A DNA stretch of 64,000 nucleotides, taken from positions 1 to 64,000 of the forward strand of contig CADCLU010000007.1 in assembly GCA_902802355.1 (NCBI GenBank), written 5' to 3'. Source of the stretch: an uncultured Erysipelotrichaceae bacterium. Lineage in GTDB: Bacteria; Bacillota_I; Bacilli_A; RFN20; CAG-826. The notes under the pieces are model-generated. The model had not been told where the DNA came from, made no database searches, and saw only the letters and a list, made by a program, of their open reading frames with translations. The position numbers and the translations under genes are program-made. Positions 7,855 through 16,558 of this stretch are shown here, one piece after another (within the stretch, counting starts at the first letter, position 1; the number at the start of each line of letters is the position of its first letter).

Positions 7855-8591
7855 AAGAAGCTTCGTCTATTGAATCTTCTGTCGTGTACGCCGATCCTTT
7901 TGATGATCCAAACGTTACCGAACAATTCTTAGAAGAGAACCTTTGCATGGACTTCGAGGATCTTCGTTTTATAAAAGGCGATGAGAAAGACCATGTTTAT
8001 GTGGTGGATGGCGAAAAGATCTCTCTTCACAAGTCATATGCGAAAAAGAAGACGAGCCTCTCTGATTTCTCAAAGATAGTGAATCTTTCTCTTTTCGATG
8101 CGCTGGATATCATTGGGACTCCTTCATTCAGAGGAAGATACGATATGTCTTGCTTGTCGTATGTCATATCATCTGATTCTTATGTGAACGTTAATGTCGA
8201 AAAGGATTCGAAAGGCGTATGGAAAGTGACTTCTTATGACGAATATGACGAAAAAGCCTTCAGCGATTATTTCGGTCAGCATTATATAAATAATTCTCCA
8301 AGACAAAGGAGGCAACATGTTCCGTCGCTTGAAAGAGTGCTGTCCATCGAAATGGGAATGAGTTTCGACGACGTTTTATTCATTTTAGGAATGCCTGATA
8401 GCGGAGCTTATCACGGTTTGCCTTCTGACAAGGTATGTGGTGGAGGGTGGTATTTCGACGCTTATCGTTTAAATAGCATTGAAGTTCGCACACGCTGGAT
8501 TGGATCCGATTACCCGATGTTTGACATCAACAATTGCCAAGATGGTCTTTCGACCTATTGCGGTGTCATAGACATATATCTCTACCCATAA
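7788..8591 (+). CDS. Lipoprotein B2 of a duplicated cassette, start region disrupted by a 53-bp duplication
   Basis: Close paralogue of B1, with the motifs CMDFEDLRFIKG, IGTPSFRG and MGMSFDDVLFILGMP. The natural start should be the ATG at 7726, two bases after the A2 stop. The tandem duplication at 7749-7854 shifts that frame and leads to a stop. The downstream frame remains open from a GTG at 7788, which by chance supplies MRSNRSLLFLSALAVVSGC, a complete lipoprotein signal. The gene may thus still be expressed weakly, be silenced, or be an assembly error. Removing one repeat unit restores one ORF from 7726. It ends in front of a terminator shared with the tRNA. Confidence 0.6.
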   Translation: MRSNRSLLFLSALAVVSGCVQTEEASSIESSVVYADPFDDPNVTEQFLEENLCMDFEDLRFIKGDEKDHVYVVDGEKISLHKSYAKKKTSLSDFSKIVNLSLFDALDIIGTPSFRGRYDMSCLSYVISSDSYVNVNVEKDSKGVWKVTSYDEYDEKAFSDYFGQHYINNSPRQRRQHVPSLERVLSIEMGMSFDDVLFILGMPDSGAYHGLPSDKVCGGGWYFDAYRLNSIEVRTRWIGSDYPMFDINNCQDGLSTYCGVIDIYLYP

Positions 8592-8617
8592 TAATTGTCG
8601 GCAAGAAGATAAAAAAG

Positions 8618-8643
8618 CCTTGGCAAAACCAAGGTATTTTTTA
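8618..8643. terminator. Bidirectional terminator between lipoprotein B2 and tRNA-Pro
   Basis: Third copy of the CCTTGG-CAAAA-CCAAGG hairpin, with A6 on the left and a T-run on the right. It lies between converging transcripts and serves both. Confidence 0.8.
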
Positions 8644-8648
8644 TGAAT

Positions 8649-8725
<77 letters not shown>

Positions 8726-8755
8726 ACCAAGCTGTGCTACGTCCCGCTTCGAAAC

Positions 8756-8761
8756 ATTATA
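8756..8761 (-). promoter_or_regulatory. -10 box of the tRNA-Pro promoter
   Basis: TATAAT on the minus strand, 9 nt before the outer copy of the tRNA 5' end. No strong -35 is seen. Confidence 0.55.
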
Positions 8762-8855
8762 TAGGACGTCCTCAAATAATCTAGTTAGGGCCAAGTTTTT
8801 CTTTTGCAAAAAGAAATATTAGGGTGTTTTTGTTTCGTCTTGCCTCTGAATTTCC

Positions 8856-8861
8856 TATAAT
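8856..8861 (+). promoter_or_regulatory. -10 box of uvrA
   Basis: TATAAT, 9 nt before the ATG at 8871; predicted 5' UTR of about 3 nt with no SD. Confidence 0.55.
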
Positions 8862-8870
8862 TTGCTTGCT

Positions 8871-11753
8871 ATGGATACACGCAAACACATTTTCGTAAAA
8901 GGGGCTAGAGAGAACAATCTCAAGAACATTGACCTCGAGATGCCTAAAGAAACCCTTACCGTCTTCACCGGCGTAAGCGGTTCTGGCAAATCGACTCTTG
9001 CTTTCGAGACGATCTATGCCGAAGGGCAAAGAAGATACGTCGAATCCCTTTCGCCATACGCAAGACAATTCCTTGGCGGAGTCGACAAACCTGATGTCGA
9101 TGCCATCGAAGGTCTTTCCCCAGCCATCTCAATCGATCAGAAGACGACATCCCATAACCCTCGTTCAACAGTAGGATCCCATAACCCTCGTTCAACAGTA
9201 GGAACCGTCACTGAGATATATGACTTCCTCCGTCTTCTTTTTGGACGTATCGGTGTTCCATATTGCCCACATCACCATAAACCGATCGTGGCTCAATCTC
9301 CTTCCTCGATGACTGAAGCCATTCTTAGATACGAAAACGGAACCAAACTCCAAATCCTTTCCCCAGTCGTGAGACACGAGAAAGGAACCCATAAAGCCAC
9401 CCTCGATAAATTAAAGGACGCAGGTTTTGCGAGACTCAGAGTCGATGGCGAGTTCTATCTCATCGAAGAAGTCCCTGAGCTTGAGAAGAACAAGCGTCAT
9501 GACATCGATATCGTTATCGACCGTCTTGTCGTCAAAGACGACATCCGCTCAAGAGTGGCGGAAGATGTTGAGCTTGCCCTCAATTGGAGCGATGGCTATC
9601 TTCTCATCCACACCGACAAAGAAGAGAAACTTATCTCCAGCAACCATACCTGTCCAGAATGCGGGTTCAGCATCCCGAAGATCGAGCCTCGTCTTTTCTC
9701 GTTTAACGCCCCATTAGGCTCTTGCCCTGATTGCCATGGCGTTGGCCTCAAGAGAAGTGTGGCCGAGGACCTTATGATCCCTGACCCAAAACTCTCGATC
9801 AACAAAGGCGGTCTCCGTTACTTCAAGAATCAGGTTGGCTCCAACCTTCTTGAGTGGCAGACCTTCAAAATCCTTTGCGAAACCTATGGCATCGATATGA
9901 ATAAGCCATTAGGGGAGTTCACCGAGAAAGAGAAGAAGATCATCTTCATCGGAAGCGACAAAGAGATCAGCTACACCCTTAGATCAAACACCGGAAACGT
10001 CTCTCATCGAAAAGGCTTCATCGAAGGCGTCAAAACGATGATCGAGAGAAGGTATCAGGAAACCACATCCAAATGGATGATGCCTTTCTATGAATCCTTC
10101 ATGCGTGATTCCGAATGTGAGACGTGCCATGGACAAAGGCTCAATGAAGCCGCTTTATCGGTCAGAATCAATGGCCTCAATATCTACGAAGTAACTTGTC
10201 TCACCATCGACAAACTCGTCGATTGGGTCGATGACACGAACAAGAAACTCAATGAGACTGAGAAGCAAATTGCTAACCTAGTTCTCAAAGAAATCCATAA
10301 CAGAGCCGCCTTCCTTGTTGATGTTGGCCTCAATTACTTGACCCTCGACCGTCTTGCGATGTCTTTAAGCGGTGGAGAGGCCCAGCGTATCAGGTTAGCC
10401 ACTCAAATCGGCTCAAGACTCTCTGGAGTTTTGTATGTCCTTGATGAGCCTTCAATCGGTCTTCACCAAAGAGACAACGCCAAACTCATCAAGACGATGA
10501 AAGAGATGAGGGATCTTGGAAATACCCTCATCGTCGTTGAGCATGACGAAGAGACCATGAGGAACGCTGACTTCATCGTCGACATTGGCCCTGGTGCCGG
10601 TGTCCATGGTGGCAAAGTCGTCGCAACAGGTTCCCTAGAAGATATTGAGAACACCAAAGAATCCATTACCGGCGATTATCTCGCTGGCAGAAAATACATC
10701 GCCGTTCCTAAGGAAAGAAGGAAAGGCAATGGCAAGAAGATCACCCTCAAGGGTTGCAAATGCCATAACCTCAAGAACGTCACGGTCGATTTCCCTTTGG
10801 GAACATTTACTGTCGTCACAGGCGTCTCTGGCTCAGGCAAGAGCTCCCTTGTGAATCAAACCCTCTCGAAGATCCTTCAAAAAGCCATCAATAAGAGCGA
10901 CGAGCTTCCTGGCGAATACAAGGAGGCTATCGGTTTAGAGAATGTCGACAAAGTCGTCATCGTCGACCAAGAGCCAATTGGCCGAACCCCAAGAAGCAAC
11001 CCAGCCACATACACGAAGGTGTTTGATGACATTCGCGCTCTCTTCGCGGAAACCCCAGAGGCGAGAGCAAGGGGCTTCGACAAAGGAAGGTTTTCCTTCA
11101 ACGTCGGAGGTGGGCGTTGCGAGAAGTGCCAAGGCGCTGGTGTTGTCTACGTCCCGATGAACTTCCTTCCTGACGTCTACGTTAAGTGCGACGAATGCAA
11201 CGGCATGCGTTATAACCACGAGACCCTTGAATGCGTCTATAAAGGCAAGAATATCTACGATGTTCTCGACATGCGTATCGAAGAAGCCGTGAAATTTTTC
11301 GAAAATCGCCCACAAATCGCCCACAAAATCAAAACCCTATACGATGTAGGCCTCGGATATATCAAGTTAGGTCAGCCTGCCACGACCCTTAGCGGTGGCG
11401 AGGCTCAGCGCGTCAAGCTCGCCTATGAGCTTCAGAAGCGTCCGACTGGCAAAACAGTCTATATCCTCGATGAGCCGACAACCGGTCTCCATACGGATGA
11501 CGTGAAGCGTCTCATCAAAGTCCTTCAAAGCATCGTCAGTCATGGCGACACCGTCATCGTGATTGAGCACAACCTCGATGTCATTAAGTGTGCCGACTAT
11601 ATCATCGATATCGGCCCTGAAGGCGGAAACGCCGGAGGCACGATCATCGCCAAAGGCACTCCTGAGGAAGTCGCTAAAGTCAAAGGCTCATATACGGGCC
11701 AATACTTGAAGGGTGTCCTTCAAGAGGCAGCAAAGAAAGGTCAATTAGAGTAA
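8871..11753 (+). CDS. uvrA: Excinuclease ABC subunit UvrA
   Basis: DNA-damage recognition ATPase of nucleotide excision repair, 960 residues. It has two ABC modules (Walker A GVSGSGKS near residues 33 and 650; LSGGEAQR signatures), CxxC zinc modules (CPECGF..CPDCHG, CETCHG, CEKCQG..CDECNG) and the ARQFLGG and GLSPAISIDQKTTSHNPRSTVG blocks. The last of these is abnormal: a 27-bp in-frame tandem duplication at 9149-9202 repeats nine residues (SHNPRSTVG) just after the probable Q-loop glutamine, a part that is normally invariant. The ATG at 8871 is preferred to an in-frame TTG at 8862. No uvrB is nearby. It appears to lead the uvrA-lgt-trxB-rapZ-whiA-XRE-HAD transcript, as no terminator is seen before 17220. 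Confidence 0.97.
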   Translation: MDTRKHIFVKGARENNLKNIDLEMPKETLTVFTGVSGSGKSTLAFETIYAEGQRRYVESLSPYARQFLGGVDKPDVDAIEGLSPAISIDQKTTSHNPRSTVGSHNPRSTVGTVTEIYDFLRLLFGRIGVPYCPHHHKPIVAQSPSSMTEAILRYENGTKLQILSPVVRHEKGTHKATLDKLKDAGFARLRVDGEFYLIEEVPELEKNKRHDIDIVIDRLVVKDDIRSRVAEDVELALNWSDGYLLIHTDKEEKLISSNHTCPECGFSIPKIEPRLFSFNAPLGSCPDCHGVGLKRSVAEDLMIPDPKLSINKGGLRYFKNQVGSNLLEWQTFKILCETYGIDMNKPLGEFTEKEKKIIFIGSDKEISYTLRSNTGNVSHRKGFIEGVKTMIERRYQETTSKWMMPFYESFMRDSECETCHGQRLNEAALSVRINGLNIYEVTCLTIDKLVDWVDDTNKKLNETEKQIANLVLKEIHNRAAFLVDVGLNYLTLDRLAMSLSGGEAQRIRLATQIGSRLSGVLYVLDEPSIGLHQRDNAKLIKTMKEMRDLGNTLIVVEHDEETMRNADFIVDIGPGAGVHGGKVVATGSLEDIENTKESITGDYLAGRKYIAVPKERRKGNGKKITLKGCKCHNLKNVTVDFPLGTFTVVTGVSGSGKSSLVNQTLSKILQKAINKSDELPGEYKEAIGLENVDKVVIVDQEPIGRTPRSNPATYTKVFDDIRALFAETPEARARGFDKGRFSFNVGGGRCEKCQGAGVVYVPMNFLPDVYVKCDECNGMRYNHETLECVYKGKNIYDVLDMRIEEAVKFFENRPQIAHKIKTLYDVGLGYIKLGQPATTLSGGEAQRVKLAYELQKRPTGKTVYILDEPTTGLHTDDVKRLIKVLQSIVSHGDTVIVIEHNLDVIKCADYIIDIGPEGGNAGGTIIAKGTPEEVAKVKGSYTGQYLKGVLQEAAKKGQLE
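9149..9202 (+). repeat. 27-bp perfect in-frame tandem duplication in uvrA
   Basis: Bases 9149-9175 and 9176-9202 are identical; the effect is nine extra residues in the first ABC module of UvrA. Confidence 0.95.
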
Positions 11754-11762
11754 GATAGTCCT

Positions 11763-13580
11763 ATGTCATTCGCATTGTTAATCATCGGAGGCCTCCTCCT
11801 TCTAGGAGGAATTGCCTTCCTCATCTATAACTTCGTCCGTTTCAACAAAGACCCATTAACGGACGCTTTCACGAAGAAAGATTGGATCAACTTTGTTGTT
11901 GGTGTTGTCGCAGTGGGCCTTGGCCTTGCTGGCATGCTTGCCTCCGCTTTCGAGTTCAATCCTGCTTGGAAAGAAATCGTCGAATTTGAGAAAGGCGCTT
12001 TGGCGGGTAGATCAGTCAGCTATATCGGCAATTACCTCAAAGCCATCCTCGGAGGATTCTTCTTCGGAGTTTCCTTCGCAACCCTTTGGACTTCGTTCTC
12101 GGTCGTCGTGGCTAAGAGAAAACTCGCCGACTTTGAGAAGAAGTTCTTCAAGTGGGCGATGCTTGGTGCGATTGCCCCATCCGTCATCCTCTTCTTCGTC
12201 TGGACTGATGCCTTTGGCGCTTATATTTCATATCCTCTTCCATCCGGTATCTACATCGGCGATGGAGTAGGGGTGTTCAACGCTTTCAACAAAGGATCAT
12301 TTGAGGGCCTCAAGATCGCTTTCTACGCCATCTTCATCCTTAGCGGTGCCGGCATCTCCTACTTTGTAACCGATTACCGTTTGAACAAGAAATTCAAAAA
12401 ACGCGACCTTTTTGCCACGACTTTAATATTCGGATTCGTCTCCGGCATCATTGGCGCACGTATTTGGTACGTCGTCGGAAACTGGACCAGAGAATTCGCC
12501 AACGGACCGTTCCACAGAGTCTTTGAGGTTTGGAACGGTGGGTTAACCGTTCTTGGCGGTGTCTTCCTTGGTGTCATTGTCGGAGCCTTGTGGTTCACCC
12601 ACGAGCATAAAGAAGTCGACTGGAGATCCGCTTTCGATATCGCTGTCCCAACCATTCTTCTTGCTCAGGCTTTAGGAAGACTTGGCAACTTCACCAATGT
12701 CGAAGTCTATGGCCAAGCCGTCAAAGTGGAAGGCCTTTGGAATATCCTTCCTTCATATGTTCTCCAACAAATGAATCTCAATAACGGCGGTGGAATGCTT
12801 CCTGATGGAATGATCCATGTCCCTCTCTTCCTTATTGAGGCCCTTCTTAACCTTGGTGGTTATTTCATCATCGCTTATGGTGTGAAAGCCCTTCTTAAGA
12901 AGAAACTTGCCCCAGGTGATTTGCTTTTCGCTTATTTCATCTGGTATGGGCTTGTCCGCATCATCCTTGAGCCGATGAGAGACTCTAACTTCAACATGGG
13001 TTCTGACAACAGCTGGAGTATCTCGAATTCCCTTATTTACATTATCACCGGCGTAGGTGGTATCTTATGTTTCCATCTATATGAGGCTATCAAGGCCAAG
13101 AAAGACAAGGGATTGACTCCTCTTTGGTCATCGATTGTCATTTTATCGACCCTTCTTTTCCCTCTTCTCCAGAGCGTTTCTTTATCGACCGAGAAAGATG
13201 GCAGTGGAATAGTCACCCCATTCACTGGGTTTGAGGTTATGGCCAAGACACCTATTTACATCGTTGCGTATGCCCTTCTTGTCCTTTCTTTGATTTGTTT
13301 CATCCTTGTGTTCGTCTTCTCAAAGAAAGAAGACAAAGAGAAACTCGCGAGATACTTCTCAATCGGAGGCATGTCTCTTGCGGGAATCTCCGCCGTTCTT
13401 ATGATCTTTGGCCAAAACACGATCGAAGCCAATGGACAGTACGTCAACCTCTCATATGGCTTCTTCTTAATGATCGCCTTCGCCATATTAGGAGCGGCCT
13501 TATCATTAATGCCGATTTTTGCTGAAAAGCATTTCGATAAAATCAAAAAGGAGGAAGCGTTAGAAACGCAGTCTGAATAA
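11763..13580 (+). CDS. lgt: Prolipoprotein diacylglyceryl transferase with N- and C-terminal membrane extensions
   Basis: Lgt transfers diacylglyceryl from phosphatidylglycerol to the lipobox cysteine of prolipoproteins, which fits the many lipoproteins in this window. The Lgt signature is present (GRLGNFTNVEVYG, then GLVRIILEPMRDSNFN). The protein is 605 residues, about twice the usual 260-300. Lgt-like sequence spans roughly residues 130-445. An N-terminal pair or more of helices and a C-terminal part with several extra helices (about 450-590) are added. In the GGLTVLGGV segment a Leu stands where other Lgts commonly have His or Tyr. The start is 9 nt after the uvrA stop, with no SD; a weak TAAGAT box lies 6 nt before the ATG. 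Confidence 0.88.
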   Translation: MSFALLIIGGLLLLGGIAFLIYNFVRFNKDPLTDAFTKKDWINFVVGVVAVGLGLAGMLASAFEFNPAWKEIVEFEKGALAGRSVSYIGNYLKAILGGFFFGVSFATLWTSFSVVVAKRKLADFEKKFFKWAMLGAIAPSVILFFVWTDAFGAYISYPLPSGIYIGDGVGVFNAFNKGSFEGLKIAFYAIFILSGAGISYFVTDYRLNKKFKKRDLFATTLIFGFVSGIIGARIWYVVGNWTREFANGPFHRVFEVWNGGLTVLGGVFLGVIVGALWFTHEHKEVDWRSAFDIAVPTILLAQALGRLGNFTNVEVYGQAVKVEGLWNILPSYVLQQMNLNNGGGMLPDGMIHVPLFLIEALLNLGGYFIIAYGVKALLKKKLAPGDLLFAYFIWYGLVRIILEPMRDSNFNMGSDNSWSISNSLIYIITGVGGILCFHLYEAIKAKKDKGLTPLWSSIVILSTLLFPLLQSVSLSTEKDGSGIVTPFTGFEVMAKTPIYIVAYALLVLSLICFILVFVFSKKEDKEKLARYFSIGGMSLAGISAVLMIFGQNTIEANGQYVNLSYGFFLMIAFAILGAALSLMPIFAEKHFDKIKKEEALETQSE

Positions 13581-13582
13581 AG

Positions 13583-14494
13583 ATGGTTAATACTGACATC
13601 CTTATCATCGGGGCGGGTCCAGCCGGTATCTCGGCCGCTCTCTATTTGGCTAGAGCCAACGCCTCTTTCGTCTGGCTAGAGAAATCTGCTCCAGGTGGAA
13701 AGCTCCTCAACATCCACGAAGTCGGCAATTACCCAGGCATCCCAAACGCCAACGGCTTCGACCTCGCCATGTCTCTTCTTAAGAGCACCGAATCACTTGG
13801 TGTCTCATCCACGTACGGCGAAGTTAAGAATGTCCACAAAGAAGACGGACGCTTCATCGTTGCCACAGAAGATGAAACCTATTCGTCATTAGCCATCATC
13901 GTTGCGACTGGCTTATCCAACGTCCCAACCATCCCAGGAGAGAAAGATCTCTTTGGAAAAGGCGTTTCTTATTGCGCTACTTGCGATGGCCCTCTCTATA
14001 GAGGCAAAACTGCTGTGATATATGGCAAAGGCTTCCAGGCTTTAGAGGAGGCTCTTTATCTTCAGGCCATTGTTGGCAAGCTTTACCTCATCACCCCAGA
14101 AGAAGAATACGAAGGTGAGAAGATGATGCTTGATTCACTTCTTGCTAAGGATAACGTCACTCTTCTTACTGGCACTAAAATTTCAAAAATCATTGGCGAA
14201 TCCGCCTTATCTTCCATTGAATGCGAAGGAAAAGACGGGGTTTTCGAAATCAAAACCGATGTCGTTTTCCCTCTCTTCGGAGAGAAGAGCGCATCCGCTT
14301 TCCTTTCCCCATTAGGACTCGAGAGCAATAGGGGATTCATCAAGGTCGATGCCAATATGGCTTCCTCTTGCGAAGGTTTATACGCAGCAGGGGATATCGT
14401 CGACAAAACGTTACGTCAGGTCGTCACCGCAGCATCAGATGGCGCCATCGCGGCCACAAGCGCGGTACAATATGTGCGAAAGGCGAAGAAATAA
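13583..14494 (+). CDS. Thioredoxin-reductase-like flavoprotein lacking NADPH motifs
   Basis: 303 residues with the TrxR fold: FAD motif GAGPAGISAALYLARA near the start, redox pair C131-A-T-C134, and the C-terminal FAD motif GLYAAGDIVDKTLRQVVTAASDGAIAA. The NADPH-binding marks of classical TrxB are altered: the GGGxSA turn reads G148-K-G-F-Q-A153, and the HRRxxxR patch is replaced by TPEEEYE (171-177). The same two losses are known in ferredoxin-dependent flavin thioredoxin reductases of clostridia, so ferredoxin (reduced by the PFOR in this window) may be the donor; this is inference. It is translated after lgt across a TAA-AG-ATG junction. A plain NADPH enzyme is less likely. Confidence 0.85.
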   Translation: MVNTDILIIGAGPAGISAALYLARANASFVWLEKSAPGGKLLNIHEVGNYPGIPNANGFDLAMSLLKSTESLGVSSTYGEVKNVHKEDGRFIVATEDETYSSLAIIVATGLSNVPTIPGEKDLFGKGVSYCATCDGPLYRGKTAVIYGKGFQALEEALYLQAIVGKLYLITPEEEYEGEKMMLDSLLAKDNVTLLTGTKISKIIGESALSSIECEGKDGVFEIKTDVVFPLFGEKSASAFLSPLGLESNRGFIKVDANMASSCEGLYAAGDIVDKTLRQVVTAASDGAIAATSAVQYVRKAKK

Positions 14495-15357
14495 TGACTG
14501 AGGAAAAGATCAAGCTTCTTCTCGTTACCGGTTGCTCAGGCGCTGGTAAAACAACCGTCGCTTCCGTGGCGGAGTCTTTAGGCTACTACATCGTTGAGCA
14601 GATTCCTTTCGCTTTGGCAGAATCCCTCATCGACGTTTTCAAAAACGATCCTCAGACATATGGAAAGGTCGCCCTTTTCGTCAACTTAGACAAATTCGAG
14701 AAGATCTATAACGTCATCAAGAACCAGAAAGGCGTTGAGCTAAAGACCTGGGGTCTAGATTGCTCTTTCGATGGGCTTATGTCCCGTTTCCGCCTTACCC
14801 GTCACATCCACCCAATGCAGCCTCGTGGCTTAACCCTAGAGGAAGCGATTGCCAACGACCGCTCAATCATGGATAAGCTAAGGCCTCTTTTCGATATCTA
14901 TATCGACACCACCTCAATGAGTGAGAAATACTTCCGTGCCTATGCCGGAACCATCATCGGAGAAGAGAAATCGAAGCTCTTCATCTTCTTCTCTTCCTTC
15001 GGTTTCAAATATGGTCTTCCAAGAGACAGCGAAATCGTCATCGATGCGAGACTTCTTCCTAACCCATATTGGGTTAAGGAACTCCGTCCTCTCACGGGCT
15101 TAGATGAGCCTATCAAAGAGTACATTGAGAAAAGCGAAGTCACCGAGAAGTTCCTTAATGGCCTATATTCCAACCTTGACCTCTTCTTTGAAGAGATGAT
15201 TAAGCAGGGGAAAGGCTATGTCTCCGTCAATGTTGGCTGCACGGGAGGACAACACCGTTCCGTCTATATCGCCCAAACCCTATACGATCACTACAAAGAC
15301 AAATACAAGTGCACCATTTCGCATCGTGAGCTTAGTCGCAACGAGGAGGCCAATTAG
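14494..15357 (+). CDS. rapZ: RapZ/YvcJ-family nucleotide-binding protein
   Basis: 287 residues. N-terminal P-loop GCSGAGKTTVA (about 14-24), a Walker-B-like region, and the family C-terminal block VGCTGGQHRSVYIAQTLYDHY. In Enterobacteria RapZ binds sRNA; in Bacillota the homologue YvcJ has NTPase activity with a role not fully known. The ATG overlaps the preceding stop (TAATG at 14492-14496), so translation is coupled. It is followed directly by whiA; the yvcK gene that normally lies between them is absent. Confidence 0.93.
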   Translation: MTEEKIKLLLVTGCSGAGKTTVASVAESLGYYIVEQIPFALAESLIDVFKNDPQTYGKVALFVNLDKFEKIYNVIKNQKGVELKTWGLDCSFDGLMSRFRLTRHIHPMQPRGLTLEEAIANDRSIMDKLRPLFDIYIDTTSMSEKYFRAYAGTIIGEEKSKLFIFFSSFGFKYGLPRDSEIVIDARLLPNPYWVKELRPLTGLDEPIKEYIEKSEVTEKFLNGLYSNLDLFFEEMIKQGKGYVSVNVGCTGGQHRSVYIAQTLYDHYKDKYKCTISHRELSRNEEAN

Positions 15358-16319
15358 TGGCCGCTCATGAATCCATCTCCTTCGCAAGGCTTGTGAAGGA
15401 AGAAAGCGCCAAAGCCGAGAGATCGGTCTCTGAGAAGAAGGCGCTTCTTTCTTCGTTTGTCCGCATCAATGGATATCTAAGAATCAGAGGCAAGCAAGAA
15501 GGCCTCGAGCTTTCTAGCGAGAACAGCGCGATCGCCAAATGCGTCTATCAATATCTCCATGAGCTTTATGGCGTCGACGTCAGATTCGCCTATACCAGAA
15601 GCGCAGGCTTCCTTAAGAGGATGGTCTATCACGTCATCGTCGATGATGAGGCAGGCAAGATCCTCGAAGACCTTGAGGTCGATTTCTTCAACCCTGAGAA
15701 ACCAAAGAACGTTATCTCCTCATCCGAAGAGGTTGCCGCTTATCTAACAGGAGCTTTCCTCGCAGGAGGTTCCGTCAATAACCCTGCATCCCGCTCATAT
15801 CACCTTGAGATTTGCGTAAAAGATGAAGGATTTGCAAAGTTTTTATTAAAAATCTGGTCCAAATATCAGCCTCATCCTTTCTCTTGCAAGTTAAGCAAAA
15901 GAAGGAACCAATTCGTTCTCTATCTTAAGAGGGGAGACGAGATCAGCGACTTCTTAGTCCTCATGGGCGCAAAGGATCAATGTCTTGCTTTCGAGGATGT
16001 CCGTATCAGCCGTGACTTCTCTAGCATCGGCAATAGACTCAGCAACCTTGATACCGCGAACTACGGAAGAGTGGTCCTTGCCTCCAAACGTCAGATCGAA
16101 GAAATCAATTACCTCTTTGATAAAGAAGGCAAAGAGAATATCTCTAATCCAAAGCTCTTAGCTTTGATGGAATTAAGAGTGAAAAACCCAGACGCATCTT
16201 TAGATGAGCTCTCAAAACTCTTAAGCGAAGAGCTCAATACCGAGATATCCAAGAGCAACGTCAATCACCTTCTTAGGTATGTTCACACCCATGCGGAGGA
16301 GCTAAGGAATGGCAAATAA
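15357..16319 (+). CDS. whiA: DNA-binding protein WhiA
   Basis: 320 residues with the WhiA N-terminal domain, a degenerate LAGLIDADG-type segment (AAYLTGAFLAGGSVNNP, about 122-138) and the C-terminal HTH (ELRVKNPDASLDELSKLLSEELNTEISKSNVNHLLR). It binds DNA and affects cell division and chromosome segregation in Bacillota. The GTG start overlaps the rapZ stop by one base, giving the MAAHESISFARLVKEE start that matches the family. Part of the uvrA..HAD transcript. Confidence 0.94.
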   Translation: MAAHESISFARLVKEESAKAERSVSEKKALLSSFVRINGYLRIRGKQEGLELSSENSAIAKCVYQYLHELYGVDVRFAYTRSAGFLKRMVYHVIVDDEAGKILEDLEVDFFNPEKPKNVISSSEEVAAYLTGAFLAGGSVNNPASRSYHLEICVKDEGFAKFLLKIWSKYQPHPFSCKLSKRRNQFVLYLKRGDEISDFLVLMGAKDQCLAFEDVRISRDFSSIGNRLSNLDTANYGRVVLASKRQIEEINYLFDKEGKENISNPKLLALMELRVKNPDASLDELSKLLSEELNTEISKSNVNHLLRYVHTHAEELRNGK

Positions 16320-16554
16320 GAACGATGTCCTTTGGCAGCTTGGTCGCCGTATCGCTTTCCTGAGAAAAGAAAAAGGCCTTTCCCAGGTTGAGCTTGCCGC
16401 CGATGCCGATATGGCGAAGAGCTATCTCTCTGAACTTGAGTTAGGAAAAAGGAATGCCAGTGTCCTTGTTTTAAGCCGTTTGGCTGCGGCTTTAGGAACG
16501 ACTCTCGAAGAGCTTTTCAAAGGTGTCGTTTCGATAGAAACGCTTCTTCAATAA
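16309..16554 (+). CDS. XRE-family HTH regulator
   Basis: 81 residues, essentially one HTH_3 domain: LGRRIAFLRKEKGLSQVELAADADMAKSYLSELELGKRNASVLVLSRLAAALGTTLEELF. The start overlaps the end of whiA by 11 nt, so it is co-translated. No sensor domain is visible, and the target is unknown; autoregulation would require an internal promoter, which is not seen. Confidence 0.85.
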   Translation: MANKNDVLWQLGRRIAFLRKEKGLSQVELAADADMAKSYLSELELGKRNASVLVLSRLAAALGTTLEELFKGVVSIETLLQ

Positions 16555-16558
16555 AGAT

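Noticed and set aside
11304-11327. 11-bp direct repeat (TCGCCCACAAA twice) in uvrA
   Set aside because: An 11-bp duplication would shift the frame, but the protein here aligns to UvrA without gain or loss. It is chance repetition, unlike the 27-bp duplication at 9149.
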